NCBI GenBank assembly: GCA_036346275.1
Contig: CM070713.1
Coordinates: 74,888,382-74,952,381 of the forward strand
Length of the DNA: 64,000 nt
Origin: Otatea glauca
Lineage: Eukaryota > Streptophyta > Magnoliopsida > Poales > Poaceae
Direction of reading: 5' to 3'
The notes under the pieces are model-generated. The model was given only the letters and a program-made list of their open reading frames with translations, was not told the DNA's origin and made no database searches. Below, piece by piece: positions 1-11,289 of this stretch. How positions within the stretch are numbered: position 1 is the first letter of the stretch; each line of letters opens with the position of its first letter. The position numbers and the translations under genes are program-made.

Positions 1-1333
1 TGCTATATATCCTCTATATGCAAGCCTAGAGGTAGACCAAGCTGTCACGCCCAGCAACAGTCACTGAACCGTCGGGCCCACCCCACCGTGCGTGCGTGTG
101 CTGCATCACGCCTCGACCTGGGACGGGGTTCATAGCTAAACAAGGGTCAAACGGACCCTATCCCGATCTGGCTCGCCAAAACCAGCCTCGATCGGACCGA
201 GCCGGTTTACCTCGCACGTATATTGATGCGCGCATCCCCCTGCACGCTAACCGAGTCCTAATCCACTCACCGTTTGCACAAAACCAAAGTACCAGATCCA
301 AATCTGCACTCAAACCCATGGCTAACCAACATCATAGATGGATCACATAGGCACCACTTGCTACTAAACTTTTACTACTAATCCAGCAAGATCCATTCAA
401 GAATGATCATGGACAATCAGGGGCCGTACACGTTCCTGTGCGAAGGATAGAAGAACTGAAGAAGCTGTAAAACCTCAGCTTCGCACGTGATTGCTTGCAT
501 ATATAGGCTATGAGACTATGAGCTAACTAGACGCTTGAGCAGAGTTCAAGTTGAACGTTGTTTTGTTTACATGCGTCGGGAGCCGTGCAGCTCGCGGTTA
601 CCATGGGAGTTTTTATTTTTCTTCCATGTGCGCTTGAAGAATCTCAAGCTACAGCGATTGACGAGGGTGCTTATATGCGTTATTAATTAAAAATTATATA
701 AACATTAAAGTATTACTAGAAGATGAATAGTGTTTACTTATCCTTTATTTGTTTTAAGATTTGTATAATTTTTTATTACAGTAATACATGTTGCGTCTCA
801 ACAATACGTATGACCAAACCTTTTGAGGATTGGATCTACTCTTCTATCTTACTGCTCCTACCGAGCACCAGTTGGTGTTGATGAGTTCCGGTCATGTTAA
901 TTAGGATCTGGAAACGTGTATGACTAGTGTACGCAACTTTTGGGAGTTAAGCATCGTGTTAAAAATTACTCACTCCTTAATTATTTCGAAGGAAAGAAAT
1001 AAAGAAAGAAAATTAAGGATCAGGTCAAGCATTCCGTCGTTGGGGAAAAATCTTCAAGACTGCTGAAAAATATCAAGCACGGGTCTATCGTGGAACGATC
1101 GAATTACTCGAGAAGATGTCGAAAGATTCCACCTCTGACTTGGAAATTTTCACCCAATGTTCGGCGTCAAAATACCATCTAGCAATAGCTAATACTACTC
1201 TTGCGTACGCATACGGATCAACTAGTGACATACGCGAGCGAAACCATCCAAATTAGCACGTACGTACGCCAGGGGAAACAAATGGCACAGATTAATACAT
1301 GATTACAACTAAGCCGAGTTATAATAGAAAAAT
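1..1333. other. Intergenic sequence, no gene recognised
   Basis: No open frame here looks like a protein family I recognise. A short frame at 96-350 has no domain signature. The first 500 bases are GC-richer than what follows, and a TATATA stretch lies near 498. From about 660 the DNA becomes AT-rich. I see no tRNA-like fold and no terminal inverted repeat. It could be distal promoter sequence of a gene left of the window, but nothing shows that directly. Confidence 0.4.
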
Positions 1334-1824
1334 GTCCATATAACACCTTAAATTTTACTCGAAAGTCTATCTGGCACCTCAAACTATGAAACCAAACATT
1401 TAACCAAATAACACTCTAACCTAGTTTCGCATAGTGGTATTGCCTACATGACGTGATGTGTGGATGGTTTTGCCATGTAAGATGATACACTGAGCAATTT
1501 TAGGTGAATGACAGGTGGGATCTACAGGGGCCTCTCCTCGAAATTGAAATAGAGAGGGATGGAACTATAGGGGCTTCCATGATTGGGAGTTCGGCGGGGG
1601 AGAAGTCCCTATGGACCCCACCTATCATTGATCTAACTTAGCTAGCGTGTCATCCTACATGGCAAAACCGTTCACTAATTACACCACACAGGCAATACCA
1701 TTATTGGAAATCGTGTCAAGGTGTTATTTGAACCAGATTGCAAAGTTCAGAATGTCAAATGCCTGATTTCATAGACCGAGGTGTTTGATGGACTTTTAAC
1801 CAAAGTTTAGGGTGTTATATTGAC
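1334..1824. mobile_element. Foldback MITE with long inverted arms
   Basis: The left end (from GTCCATATAACACC, 1334) and the right end (GGTGTTATATTGAC, ending 1824) are imperfect inverted repeats. The complementarity continues inward: GGTATTGCC near 1436 pairs with GGCAATACC near 1691, GGTTTTGCCATGTA pairs with TACATGGCAAAACC, and GACAGGTGGGATC pairs with a segment near 1615. The whole 490 bp can therefore fold into one long hairpin. It has no coding capacity, as expected of a non-autonomous DNA transposon. I could not see a clear target-site duplication, so the superfamily is unassigned. Confidence 0.7.
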
Positions 1825-1841
1825 TTTTTCCTTTATAATAA

Positions 1842-1871
1842 CTAGTAGGGTGGCTCGCGCATTTGCGCGGG
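1842..1871 (-). mobile_element. Helitron-like 3' terminus (hairpin plus CTAG)
   Basis: Read on the minus strand, a GC-rich hairpin (stem CCCGCGCA/TGCGCGAG, 1854-1871) is followed after about 8 nt by CTAG (1842-1845) and then T. Helitrons are known to end in a short hairpin about 10 nt before CTRR and to insert between A and T. The element would extend rightward from here. I could not find its other (TC) end with confidence. The GC-rich stem in an AT-rich setting makes chance less likely. Confidence 0.5.
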
Positions 1872-2540
1872 TAGATTATTTATGTATCATTCATATTTAA
1901 GTATTTATATTTGTCCACATCTAGTGTTTGATTTTTTTTCCTCCTAATTATAAGTCGATTTCGATGGTCATTAGTCTTTAGATGCTTATGTGCTATAAAA
2001 TAGACATTTTACGTAATGAAAAAACTTGTAGACAGAATACATCCCGAGGAAACTTGAGTGAAGTTATCATATAAAATTTTCATCAATATAGTACATTGAT
2101 TCTTAGGGTATTATAAACGTCTTATCCGAATTAACCTTTATTTGAAAGCATATTTTTAGTGTAATGCTCACATCGTTTTAATCTTATTGTTAACGAGCCT
2201 TTTTTCCCTTTGCTGTGTTTCTCTCCACATTTAAGTCTCGATAGGCAAGTAGAGGCATCTAGGCCTCTGGCATCATGGTCCACCATACACAACATTGACA
2301 TGCAAAACCTTATTTTGTCTTCACTATTCCTTATTCCCCTCATTTATTGCTCCTCTGCCCTCACCACCTATCTTTCCACCAATAATCAAAGCAAAACATT
2401 AATGGCTTTTTACGGGACATTGCTAAACCTTGTCTCCTCTTTCTCCACTTGCCTCACTACTCAGCGTCACTACTCAACGTGTTGTAGTTGCAACAATTGA
2501 TTAACGTGACATCATGCCTCCAGGAACCGTCTAGCCATGC

Positions 2541-3030
2541 TTGCTCGTATTTCACTTATTCCACCTTGCTTTACAATCTCGCTATTGGCGTAGCAGATGC
2601 TCTATGCATCCTCGGTCAAGTCCACCCTTGACCGCTCCAATCATGTCCTGGTCACCATACCTAGCTCATGTTCCACTTGACCTGACGTTCGTTAGTGTGG
2701 CTAATATCACTAACTCCCTCACCGCCACCCTCATCTCGCCACTTGTCAAGTTGTGTGTCATCATTGGACTCATGCGAAACGCGCTCCTACGGTTGCTTCC
2801 CAACCTCAAACTATTCTATCTCTCTAACAATTGCCTCTAGGGGCGCATTCCTACCGACCTCAACTTGCTGCATTACACTAATGTCATCGTCCTGTTACCT
2901 CTCTAGCGATATCCCCAGAGCTATCTCCACCTTGATCGACTCATCTCATCACTTCTCAATGAAACTATGCTCACCAGCGCCATCCAATCACTGGCGTAGC
3001 CTATGCTTTCGGCAATCACCCGTCTGGGGA
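2541..3030 (+). pseudogene. Decayed LRR receptor-like gene fragment
   Basis: Joined loosely across stops, this stretch reads like leucine-rich repeats of a plant receptor kinase. Seen directly are LPNLKLFYLSNNCL, followed after a stop by GRIPTDLNLL, then in other frames SSDIPRAIST and SGDIP-like pieces near 3030. These match the LxxLxLxxNxLxGxIP plant LRR consensus. In-frame stops near 2838 and 2904 plus frame changes show it is not functional. No kinase or membrane segment is visible. It lies inside a region that starts with a Helitron-like end, so it may be a captured gene fragment. The match is by eye, hence moderate confidence. Confidence 0.45.
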
Positions 3031-3225
3031 TATCCCGATCATGCTCACATAGTTCAATGCATCCTCCTTCCTTCCAATGTCAGGCTTTGTGATCTCTATA
3101 TTGTAGAAGTGTACATTGTCCTACTAACCATATGCCAAATACGTAACTATTTTCTTGTTAGAATGTTAAAAATAGAGTTGTATTCTAAAATTCCAATGCT
3201 ATAGTTGTTTAGATCTAACTAATTT

Positions 3226-4275
3226 ATACCATTATAAGCTGAACCCACGAAAACTAGTGATGGAGATCTTTTTATTCTCCTATCAATATTATAATCTATA
3301 GATAAACTGCATAATAATTTTATCCACCAACAAAGGTTACCTAAGACTACTGTATTATGTATTATCGCAAAGAAAGACATAATTTATAGCTTCTTCCCCT
3401 ATGTGGCTCTTATATTAACTTAAAGATAAAGTTTAACTCAAATGAGAGAGCATAAAATAAATACACATAGGTAAATACCTCTATGAAGAGGAGAAATAAG
3501 GTGAATCACCGATTCAAAACTATTGACCATCACCAACTTTTTCTTTCTCTGATTGAAGCTTAGGTTTGCATGCTCATATATGATATCATTGAAGCCATGG
3601 CTCATCTCTTCCAAGCACCATCATCGCTAGCTCAAGAGCGCCGATGATTTGCCTCGTCCGAGCATTGCCTTCATGCGCCAGGTCGATCTTCTGTACATGC
3701 ACCATCATCGCTTGCTCAAGAGCATCGATGTCTCTACTAAGTCGTGCATTGACGTGGTATAGACGATGTCGCTGCCAAGTCCTTCTCCCTGCTTCATATC
3801 TATCTTCTTAAATCTTACATGCACAATAATATGAGATTTGTTTTGTTGTGTTGTATTGATTCAACTTATGATTTCTAGTCTTATCATACACCAAGGCTAG
3901 TACATGAATCCAATAGCTCTCGATGCAGGAGATGGTGAGTGGTGTCCCTGGTTTTGAGTCCTTGACATCCTCATGGAGTCATGGTCCTATCTAATTTCAC
4001 AATCGATCAAGAAGGAAAAAAGGCACACGTAGAAGGCGTCAGGTAATACTCGTGGAGACGTGCGTGTAAAGCAAACGGCCAAAATTATATGGTATAGATG
4101 GTATTTTTCTAGCTTAATATAACAATTGTATTCACTTATATCTATTTGATCTAACCAGTTATAATTTGCATCCACCAAAATTGACGATGTGGATCTTTTC
4201 ATTTTCTTTGTTCAACACGGTAATTTTTAGCTCTTCAGAGCAAACGTGGTGGCTTCTTTTTCTATCATTTTAAGT
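3226..4275. repeat. Repetitive non-coding stretch with Helitron-like modules
   Basis: Two modules, near 3226-3290 and 4129-4275, share the order GATCTAAC, TTATAA, CCCAC or CCACCA, then GGAGATCTTT or GTGGATCTTT. The second also resembles 18945-19085. Between them, CACCATCATCGC plus CTCAAGAGC occurs twice (3616-3646 and 3700-3730, period 84). No open frame of note is present. I infer Helitron-derived filler sequence. Confidence 0.4.
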
Positions 4276-4319
4276 ACTTTTCATTCCATTTTTATTTTGA
4301 ATTATATATATTTAAGGAT

Positions 4320-4665
4320 TTTAATTTGGAATTCATAGAAAAAAAGCAAATCGCTAATTTTCATTTGTTTTTTTTTTCTAAAAAGGCATATTGTTGGATT
4401 GTACATGGCATAGAGTTTTTTTCCCCATAGATTTAGGTTGGAATTATATACAAATCAAACTGATATTTTTATTTTATTTTTATTCAAAATTAAAGCTATT
4501 TAGGAGTTTTTACTTTGAAGCTTCGTATGGAAATCAAATTACTAATTTTATTTATTTTTTATTCTGAATTTAAGTTTTAGGTCGAAGTTCGTATACAAAT
4601 CGAACTAATAATTTTTATTATTTTTATTTTGAATTTTAGTTTTCCTTTGAAGTTCATATGGAAAT
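4320..4665. repeat. Degenerate AT-rich tandem repeat
   Basis: About four or five diverged units repeat the pattern GAAGTTCGTATACAAATC, then AACTAATAATTTTT, then TTTTATTTTGAATTT. Units begin near 4330, 4437, 4518, 4580 and 4637. Spacing varies from about 60 to 100 bp. There is no coding potential. Confidence 0.5.
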
Positions 4666-4819
4666 ATTAGAGTTGTAATTAATGGAAGTAGGGGTAAAAG
4701 ATGTTGCTAATCAGGAAATTTTGTATATTTCTTTGCTAGATTTACTTACGTTGTCAATGCTGAATGATGTTTCTTGCTTTGAAAAAAAACGTTGCTTCTT
4801 GAAAATATGTAGTGTAAAT

Positions 4820-7800
4820 TGTAACAGCCTCAAAAATCAAAAAAATAAATAAAAATGAAATAAAAATCTTTTGTGTATTATTTTTGAAATTTCTGAATTT
4901 CCTGGATTTTCTGAATATTTGTTTGGCTTTTCTTTAATGCAAGAATGTGAAATAAAGAATATAATAAATAGAAAATGGTAAAAAGTAAAAATGTCAATCC
5001 AACAAAAATTTACCAAAACTTCCAAAAATATCTGAGGGCTCCCCTCAGCTTGCTTAAGGCGGTGGGTAACCTGGATTTATAAAAATATTAATTAATCAAA
5101 GATAATCATGGGTAAGAATCTCAGGGTAAAATGGTAAAACAATTTGGTAAAAATATCTGTAGATCATTCTGACCCAAAATTTTTATCTTGCCGACATAAA
5201 ACAGTATCAACCTCCTGTAAAAATATTAAGAATTTAATAAATCAGTTTATAATTTTAAAAATTCGAAAACAGTGAATAAATAATCTGGAAAACAGTAATG
5301 TCAGAATTTTTAAAAATTAAATAATAATAATTAAAATCTGTAATTTTTACAGAAGGTGTAGAATGTCATTTTAAATCATCATAAAAAGTTTTGTAAAATA
5401 ATAACTTAATTTAAATCGCAAATTAAAATAAAAACAGAATAGGCAATGCAGTAACTGTTGCAATGTCAGAATTTTATAAAAATCATCATGCATCATAAAA
5501 TGGAGAAAATTTTTCAGGAGGCTGGTAATATCCTTGCCGACCTATGGTAAAAATTTCATAAATTTTCATGCCCGTTTGAACGTTGAAATCTTCGTTGAAA
5601 TCCCGTTCGGTCGTGAGGCTTCTCGAGTTCTTTCTCGCCATCATCGCGTGTGGGCCGGGCTGTCGTGAGCCAGCTCGGCCGACAACCGCTGCCATCTGGC
5701 CCCGCGTGGCAGCCTCTCGCCGCGCTTTCTTCTTCCTCTCCCGCTCTCTCGCACGAGGCGTAGACCTCTCGGTCTTTCTCGCGCCAGTGCGCTAAACCGC
5801 CTTTGAGCCCATATAAAACCCCTCCTCGCGTCGCGCCAACCCAGCTAGCTCCCGGTGCAAGCCATTCCGCCGTTGCTTTGGTCATCGTCCCCAATTCCGC
5901 GAAAACCGCAAAGAGGGCCAAACACCATATTTTCCACTCCATCCATTTCGTCCCAATCCGTTTCGCTGAAGCTTCCTCGTGCCTCCGAAGTCCATCCCGA
6001 GCCCCGCCGAAACTCATTCTTCCCGGCGAGCTCCTCCGCCGTGTTTTCTTCCGCCACCACCGCGCACGGTGAGACCTCTATTCCGCCGCTCATTCTTTGA
6101 ACTAAACCCGAAATGGGATCCTTGAAGTCCACCGATGCTTTTGGTAGTGATCTTCAAGCTCGGGAAGGTCTCGTTTGCGAGAACGCCGGTGAGCCGTGAG
6201 CTCGCCGCCCCTCTCGGTGGTGGCAAAGCCGCCCGCCATCTCCTACCAAGCGCCACCACCCAAAGATGCGCACGAGTGTCCGAGCATGAATCCGAACCCA
6301 TTCCGTGATTCCGCCGTGCCGCCGGCCGGCGAGCTCGTCTTGCCGTGATCTGCTCGGTCATCGCAAGCGGCCCACTGTCACCAGCGTCTGTTGGGGTCAG
6401 GCCACGACATGCGGACCCGCTGTGTCGGCATGGCAGTGTGATCCTCGCGAACCTCTACGCGTCGGCCACACAAGAAGACGCTACTGACGCCGACGGTGGA
6501 CCCCATTTGTCGGCGCCTCAAGCGCGTTCCGCCGAAATGGAAAGCGTTTTCGCGCGAAAGCGTACTTTCCATTTTCGGCAATTTTCTGATTTTTAGTATT
6601 TAATCAAAACCTAGATATTCATTTAGCCATAACTTTTGAATCACCTAACAAAATTTTATGAAATAAATTTCTAAATTCATCTAAAATCCAGTAGATTCAG
6701 AATATACAAAAATATTTCAGAATTGAATTTTATTTGAAATTCGAATTTAAATTCAAACGAAGAGTTAGGAATACGTCATACATGGAAATTTTGCAAATAA
6801 CCTCCAAATTTAGTAAAATAAATTTTATTAGAATTCTTGTAATCTCAGGAACCAAAATCTGTAATAATACTTAGGGTGTGTTATAAGAAAAATTTAAGTT
6901 ATAAAATGGATAGTAAATAATGCAATAATGGCTTAAATAAATCATATCTTTAAATTGCAAAAGAAAAATAAATAAAGCATGTAGCCATTCCTGAATTGGT
7001 GAAATTATTTTATTTGAATATTTCCATCTGATTTCTTTTTGGCCTCATTGAAATTTGGTATTTATTCTATGTCGCCTTCGACGTGTAGAACCCGAGCGAA
7101 CCGGTACATTCGACGACCGTGAGTTCAAGTCGAGGAAAATCAACAAGGCAAGCAAATTCCTTTGATCATGTTGAACCCAGTTTTATAAATGTTTTCATTA
7201 ACTGCTTTACTGCATACTTTATTTTATTAAAGTCAGCTATATTGTGGAAACTGGTAGTTGTACCTGTAGCTACATAGAATTTCCTTGATAAGTAGAAAAT
7301 TGTGATCCTTGAAAACCCTAGATTAGCTTAGACAATATTTAATGTCAATCTGGGTTACTCACATTAGTGACATGCTTAGCCGAGCTATAATGAACATAAA
7401 ACTGTGACATGGTTAAATACCTTGGTTATGACATTTAGATGGGCATGACTATTTTTGTGGTTGGTATTTTGGTTGGAAAATGAAAATAAAACTATGGTTT
7501 AGATGCGGGCAATTATTGGCAATAGCCGTGTGTGCATGTTTTGCACGTAGTATAGGGTGGAGATTATTGCCCGTGTCGGATTAAGGACCGAACTATGAGT
7601 TGTTTTCAGGCCAAGAAAATTCATACAACCACAAGTCTTTGGTATGGGACAGCTCTAACTTATTAAGTTGTTTAAAACTAGCTTTGCACTTGGAAGGCCG
7701 GAGTAGTACGTTTGTTTCTTAATGAATTGCTCGACGGACGCCCACACCGAGGTGATCATGGATTAAACGTCTACCAATATAACGATGTACGCCATACCGT

Positions 7801-8694
7801 GGGTAGTTCCATCATTTCTATGCTCGAGTTCTTACTCCACAAAATGGGTTTGTCGTCATCGTCTTTGGTGCAAAGTTAGGTTTAAATAATGTAACAGCTT
7901 ATAACATGACTCTCTGCGGCACACCAAGGAAGTGTGCAAATATCGATTGCTCAAAGAGTCGGTCATGTCTTGTGGAGAAAGTCGTATACCTCTGCAGTGT
8001 AAAACTAATCGATTAGCGCGTCATGATCATGGACACTTGGTAAAGTCATCACATAGTTAATTTGTTTTGCTTATTTTCATAAAATGTGGTTTCTATCATG
8101 CGTTGTTAATATTCCACTTGTGTTGGTGGAATGATTTTGGATATGGTCGTTATACCTAAGCAATTGTGAAATATTGATGTTTACTTTACGTTACTTTAAT
8201 TTACTTGCTTTTACTTAAATCTGTTTTACAATCTACTATTCTCAGATTTACATTTTAAAACCAGCTTTATGCAAATTAACCTTAATAGCCTTTCTTTGAA
8301 ATGGCCTGCATGTATTTTAGGTTTTGCATAAGTCTTGCGAGTACGTAAGTACTCAACTTGCCACCGTTGATATTTTTAGGTGAAGGGATGATTTCCCACT
8401 AATCTTACGTTGATGCAGGATACGGGAATTTAACGATGACTTTTCTAAGGATTTTCCTGTCGGTTGCACGTGGGACAATGGGTTAAAAGGCATACTACAG
8501 GATGTTGTCTCCATCGCAGTTTTACTTTTGGTATTGTAAAATAATATGTAATCTTACTTCATTGTGTAATAAAGTTTGTGTATGACTGTGATAACAATTT
8601 GTATTTGTGCGCATTTAGCTACTCGATCATGGGACTAGTATCAGATGCACATGGTATCCATTTTTGGTATTGATTTAGCAAAATGGGGCCTCTA
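4820..8694 (+). repeat. 5' LTR of the first Tekay element
   Basis: It starts TGTAACAGCCTCAAAAATC and ends near GGGGCCTCTA. It aligns along its whole length with 14568-18462. U3 is AT-rich, then a GC-rich block (5580-6560) holds a TATA box (TATAAAA at 5812). Several short open frames in the GC-rich block are not conserved as proteins, and I treat them as noise. The end is two bases short of the expected TTACA or TCACA. Confidence 0.9.
5812..5818 (+). promoter_or_regulatory. LTR TATA box
   Basis: TATAAAA follows GAGCCCA and precedes a GC-rich stretch. The same element is at about 15567 in the 3' LTR and, reversed, near 42083 and 52042 in the minus-strand LTRs. Conservation across all copies supports it as the core promoter for the retroelement transcript. 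Confidence 0.6.
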
Positions 8695-8709
8695 AGTTGG
8701 TATCGAGCC
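8695..8709 (+). other. Primer binding site, initiator-Met tRNA-like
   Basis: AGTTGGTATCGAGCC directly follows the 5' LTR. The known plant initiator-Met site is TGGTATCAGAGC. Here one A of TCAGAG is missing, giving TCGAG. The minus-strand array shows the same shortened site at 48979-48993. The deletion falls at a CAG, matching the error pattern described in the findings. Confidence 0.75.
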
Positions 8710-8739
8710 ATGCCGATCGTAGGAAACCTAGGTAGTCTG

Positions 8740-9700
8740 GGAGTAATAAAGACCTAAAACTTGACATTAGGTTTCAAACAAACTAAAATTTTGAATTAGG
8801 ACATCTTACTGTCTATTCTTTATATGCATGAAACTTCTTTTTGGATTATGCGTATACCGTTAATAACTCTTTTCTGCTTTTAAATTTCTACTAGAATCTT
8901 TTCCTCCAAAATTACTTTCTTGTCTTACATTTAATCAGAATACTAATTCCTTGTTAAATGTGCGATGGGCGGATATACCCCATGTTACACTTCCACTAAT
9001 AGGAGAATTTCGCATGGCGGAATTCTTGCTCGCTTGCTAGAATTCGCCCATTTTCACGAAAATCCACGATATATAGTATTCCACGCGCGATTAGTTCATT
9101 TCATGGAATACATAGCTAGGTGGATATCCCTACCCGAGATGAGGACAATGAAGAGTTTTTGTCTTTTGAGGGTCTGGATCTTCTCTCATGATGGCCATGA
9201 GTGAAGCCGCCTATATGGCCGTTGTCGGTTTGCGCCACATTTTACCCGAATGGCGGTGGTATATAGGAGGATTCCATCTAGGCCACCAAGTGGGAGAATA
9301 GCTATATGGATGCCATGGGTTACAAAATCCCACTTTACGTAACCAAGTGGAATTCATAAATGCCTCGACCAAGATTGCCGCCAGCAAGAATCGAATCTGT
9401 GGATGCGTGTCGCCGATAGCATTCCTAGAGAATGCCATCGCCTCGTGTCGCCAGAGGTATTGTCCTCGCCGCCTGGGCATTCCTCAGACACTGCGCCCGA
9501 CGACACCCCAAGTACCACCTAGGTGTCGCCGGCGAGGATGTCGATGATAGGAGTCGCCCTAGGTTGCCGAGCATCCGTAGACCCCATAGTTTTCCTCATG
9601 GCGCCTCAGAGGCCGCAGGAGCATCGCTGTCAGGAGACTCCTTTTCCCCCTGACGCCGAGAGTTCTAGTCGTAGGGATAGTAGCAGTCCGTGAGTTGCTA
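8740..9700 (+). pseudogene. Possible extra ORF (ORF0-like) upstream of gag
   Basis: Between primer site and gag lies about 1 kb with protein-like stretches conserved with the minus-strand array. The longest open piece is 8965-9204, containing LLEFAHF, NPRYIVFHARLV and EYIARWISLPEM. The matching stretch in the second element (48720-48000, minus strand) keeps NPRYIVFHARLV and KWISLPEMK. Conserved peptides in both copies argue for past coding. I recall rice Gypsy elements of the RIRE3/RIRE8 type being reported with an extra ORF before gag, but did not verify the match. No known domain is recognisable, and frameshifts break it in both copies. Confidence 0.45.
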
Positions 9701-9985
9701 GATAATGAGTAGTATTAGAGGAAGTTTTTGGTTGTGCCCTTTATGTAGTAACGTCAAAATAAATGTTATGTTTTGGTTGTGAATATTATGAAGTTGAAAT
9801 AAAGTTCTTGCTTGATATTGTTTTGTGTGCTTTTGGTTCCTACTCGTAAATATTTAACTTTCAGTTAATATTTTTACGACGTTGTGATCCGTAATAATAG
9901 TAATCAAGTTGTGCTTTTAAAACATTTGGTAACAACTGAGATTAAAATTAAAGTAGATCTTAATTCATTAATAATCCTGTTCCAG

Positions 9986-11280
9986 ATGCCTGCAACCCGG
10001 TCCTTGGATGAGATTCTGGGGAGTGAGGAGACCCCGGAAACTCACCCTCAGCGAGTGACTTCGGCCACTCCAGCCCAGCCCAATCCAGTCCATCCAACGG
10101 CAATTCGAGGATCTTCGTTGCGTCGTTCAAGCCGTCGGATTCGCCTCCTCAAGTTCAAGATGAAGAAGTTCCAGAGGGGCGGTTGCGTGGCCGCCAACCA
10201 TGGCTCAAGTGCTTGCGATGATAGAACAGGTCGCCAGACGAATACCTGTTGCTCCAACAGCTTGGTTCAAGGTGTGAACAACCTTGGTGCTTCAAGTTCT
10301 AGGCCCGGTTTTGGTGAAACCCTCATCACCCAAGTTGGGAGAATTCTTGAAGACTCGGCCTCCAACCTTTTCTTCTTCATCGATCCCCGACGCCGATGAT
10401 TGGTTACGAGCTATTGAAGTAAGTTGGCCATTGCTCAATGCAATGATCATGAGAAGGTCCTTTATGCGTCGTACCAACCCGTGGAGCCGCGCAGTTTGGT
10501 GGGAAAATTTTCAGCGGCAAGGCCCCAAGGTCAAGAGATTACTTGGGATGTTTTTCAAGAAGCCTTTAGGAAGACGATATTCCCTCGAGCTTGGTGAATT
10601 TAAAAGGCGGAATTTCTTGACTTGCGTCAAGGAAATATGTCCGTAATGGAATATCTTCACCGCTTTAATTACCTTGCTCGCTATGCGCCATCAGAAGTCA
10701 GTTCAGAAGCCCGAAAAATTGAGCATTTTCGGGACAATCTGAACAATGAAGTTAAGCATCTTCTTGCCATTCACGACATCCATGATTTCCAATCACTCGT
10801 GAATAAGGCTATAATTGCCGAGCATAGTTCACGTGATGTTATGGAAAGTCGAAAGAGGAAGTGGATGGTGCGGAAAGCTGCCAGCCCGAATTTGCCGAGG
10901 CCGCGCGTTGGTCAGCCGACCAATGTTCGACCTCCCCTGCCTCGTCAGCAGCAGCAGCAGAGGCGTCAAGGTCGAGCACCCTGCCCCAAAGACCTTTCGC
11001 TCGTCCCTCGAGCAAAGAATGAAGGAAGGACTTCTGGAGTTCAGAATCAAGCAGTTGGTGTGACCTGCTATCATTGTAAAGAGCGTGGGCATTATGCAAA
11101 TGCCTGCCCTAAAAGAGGTCAAGCGTCAGGACAGCAGTCGTCGCAGGGAGTTCAGAGACCCCCAGGTCGACCTTCAGGAGCTGGGAATTCTCAAGTCATC
11201 AAGACTTCTGCAGCTCTTAATCGCAGTGCGAGTAGCGGTCGTCTCCATCATGTGACCGCTGAAGAAGCAAGCGAAGCGCC
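9986..11280 (+). pseudogene. gag: gag polyprotein region, first Tekay element (broken)
   Basis: Gag forms the particle in which the RNA is reverse transcribed. It starts at ATG 9986 with MPATRSLDEILGSEETPE. Frame changes occur near 10150-10620. From 10622 one frame stays open through NMSVMEYLHRFNYLARYA, the rest of the retrotransposon-gag domain, and a CCHC zinc knuckle, CYHCKERGHYANAC (C-x2-C-x4-H-x4-C, about 11068-11109). A Gln-rich stretch precedes the knuckle. The second element shows the same domains on the minus strand, so identity is secure. Whether the breaks are real is doubtful, because several sit at CTG/CAG positions. Confidence 0.85.
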
Positions 11281-11289
11281 AGATGTGGT

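Noticed and set aside
5556..6600. Several 60-150 codon frames on both strands in the GC-rich part of the 5' LTR
   Set aside because: They occur again in every LTR copy but with shifted frames and no domain. The openness follows from GC content.
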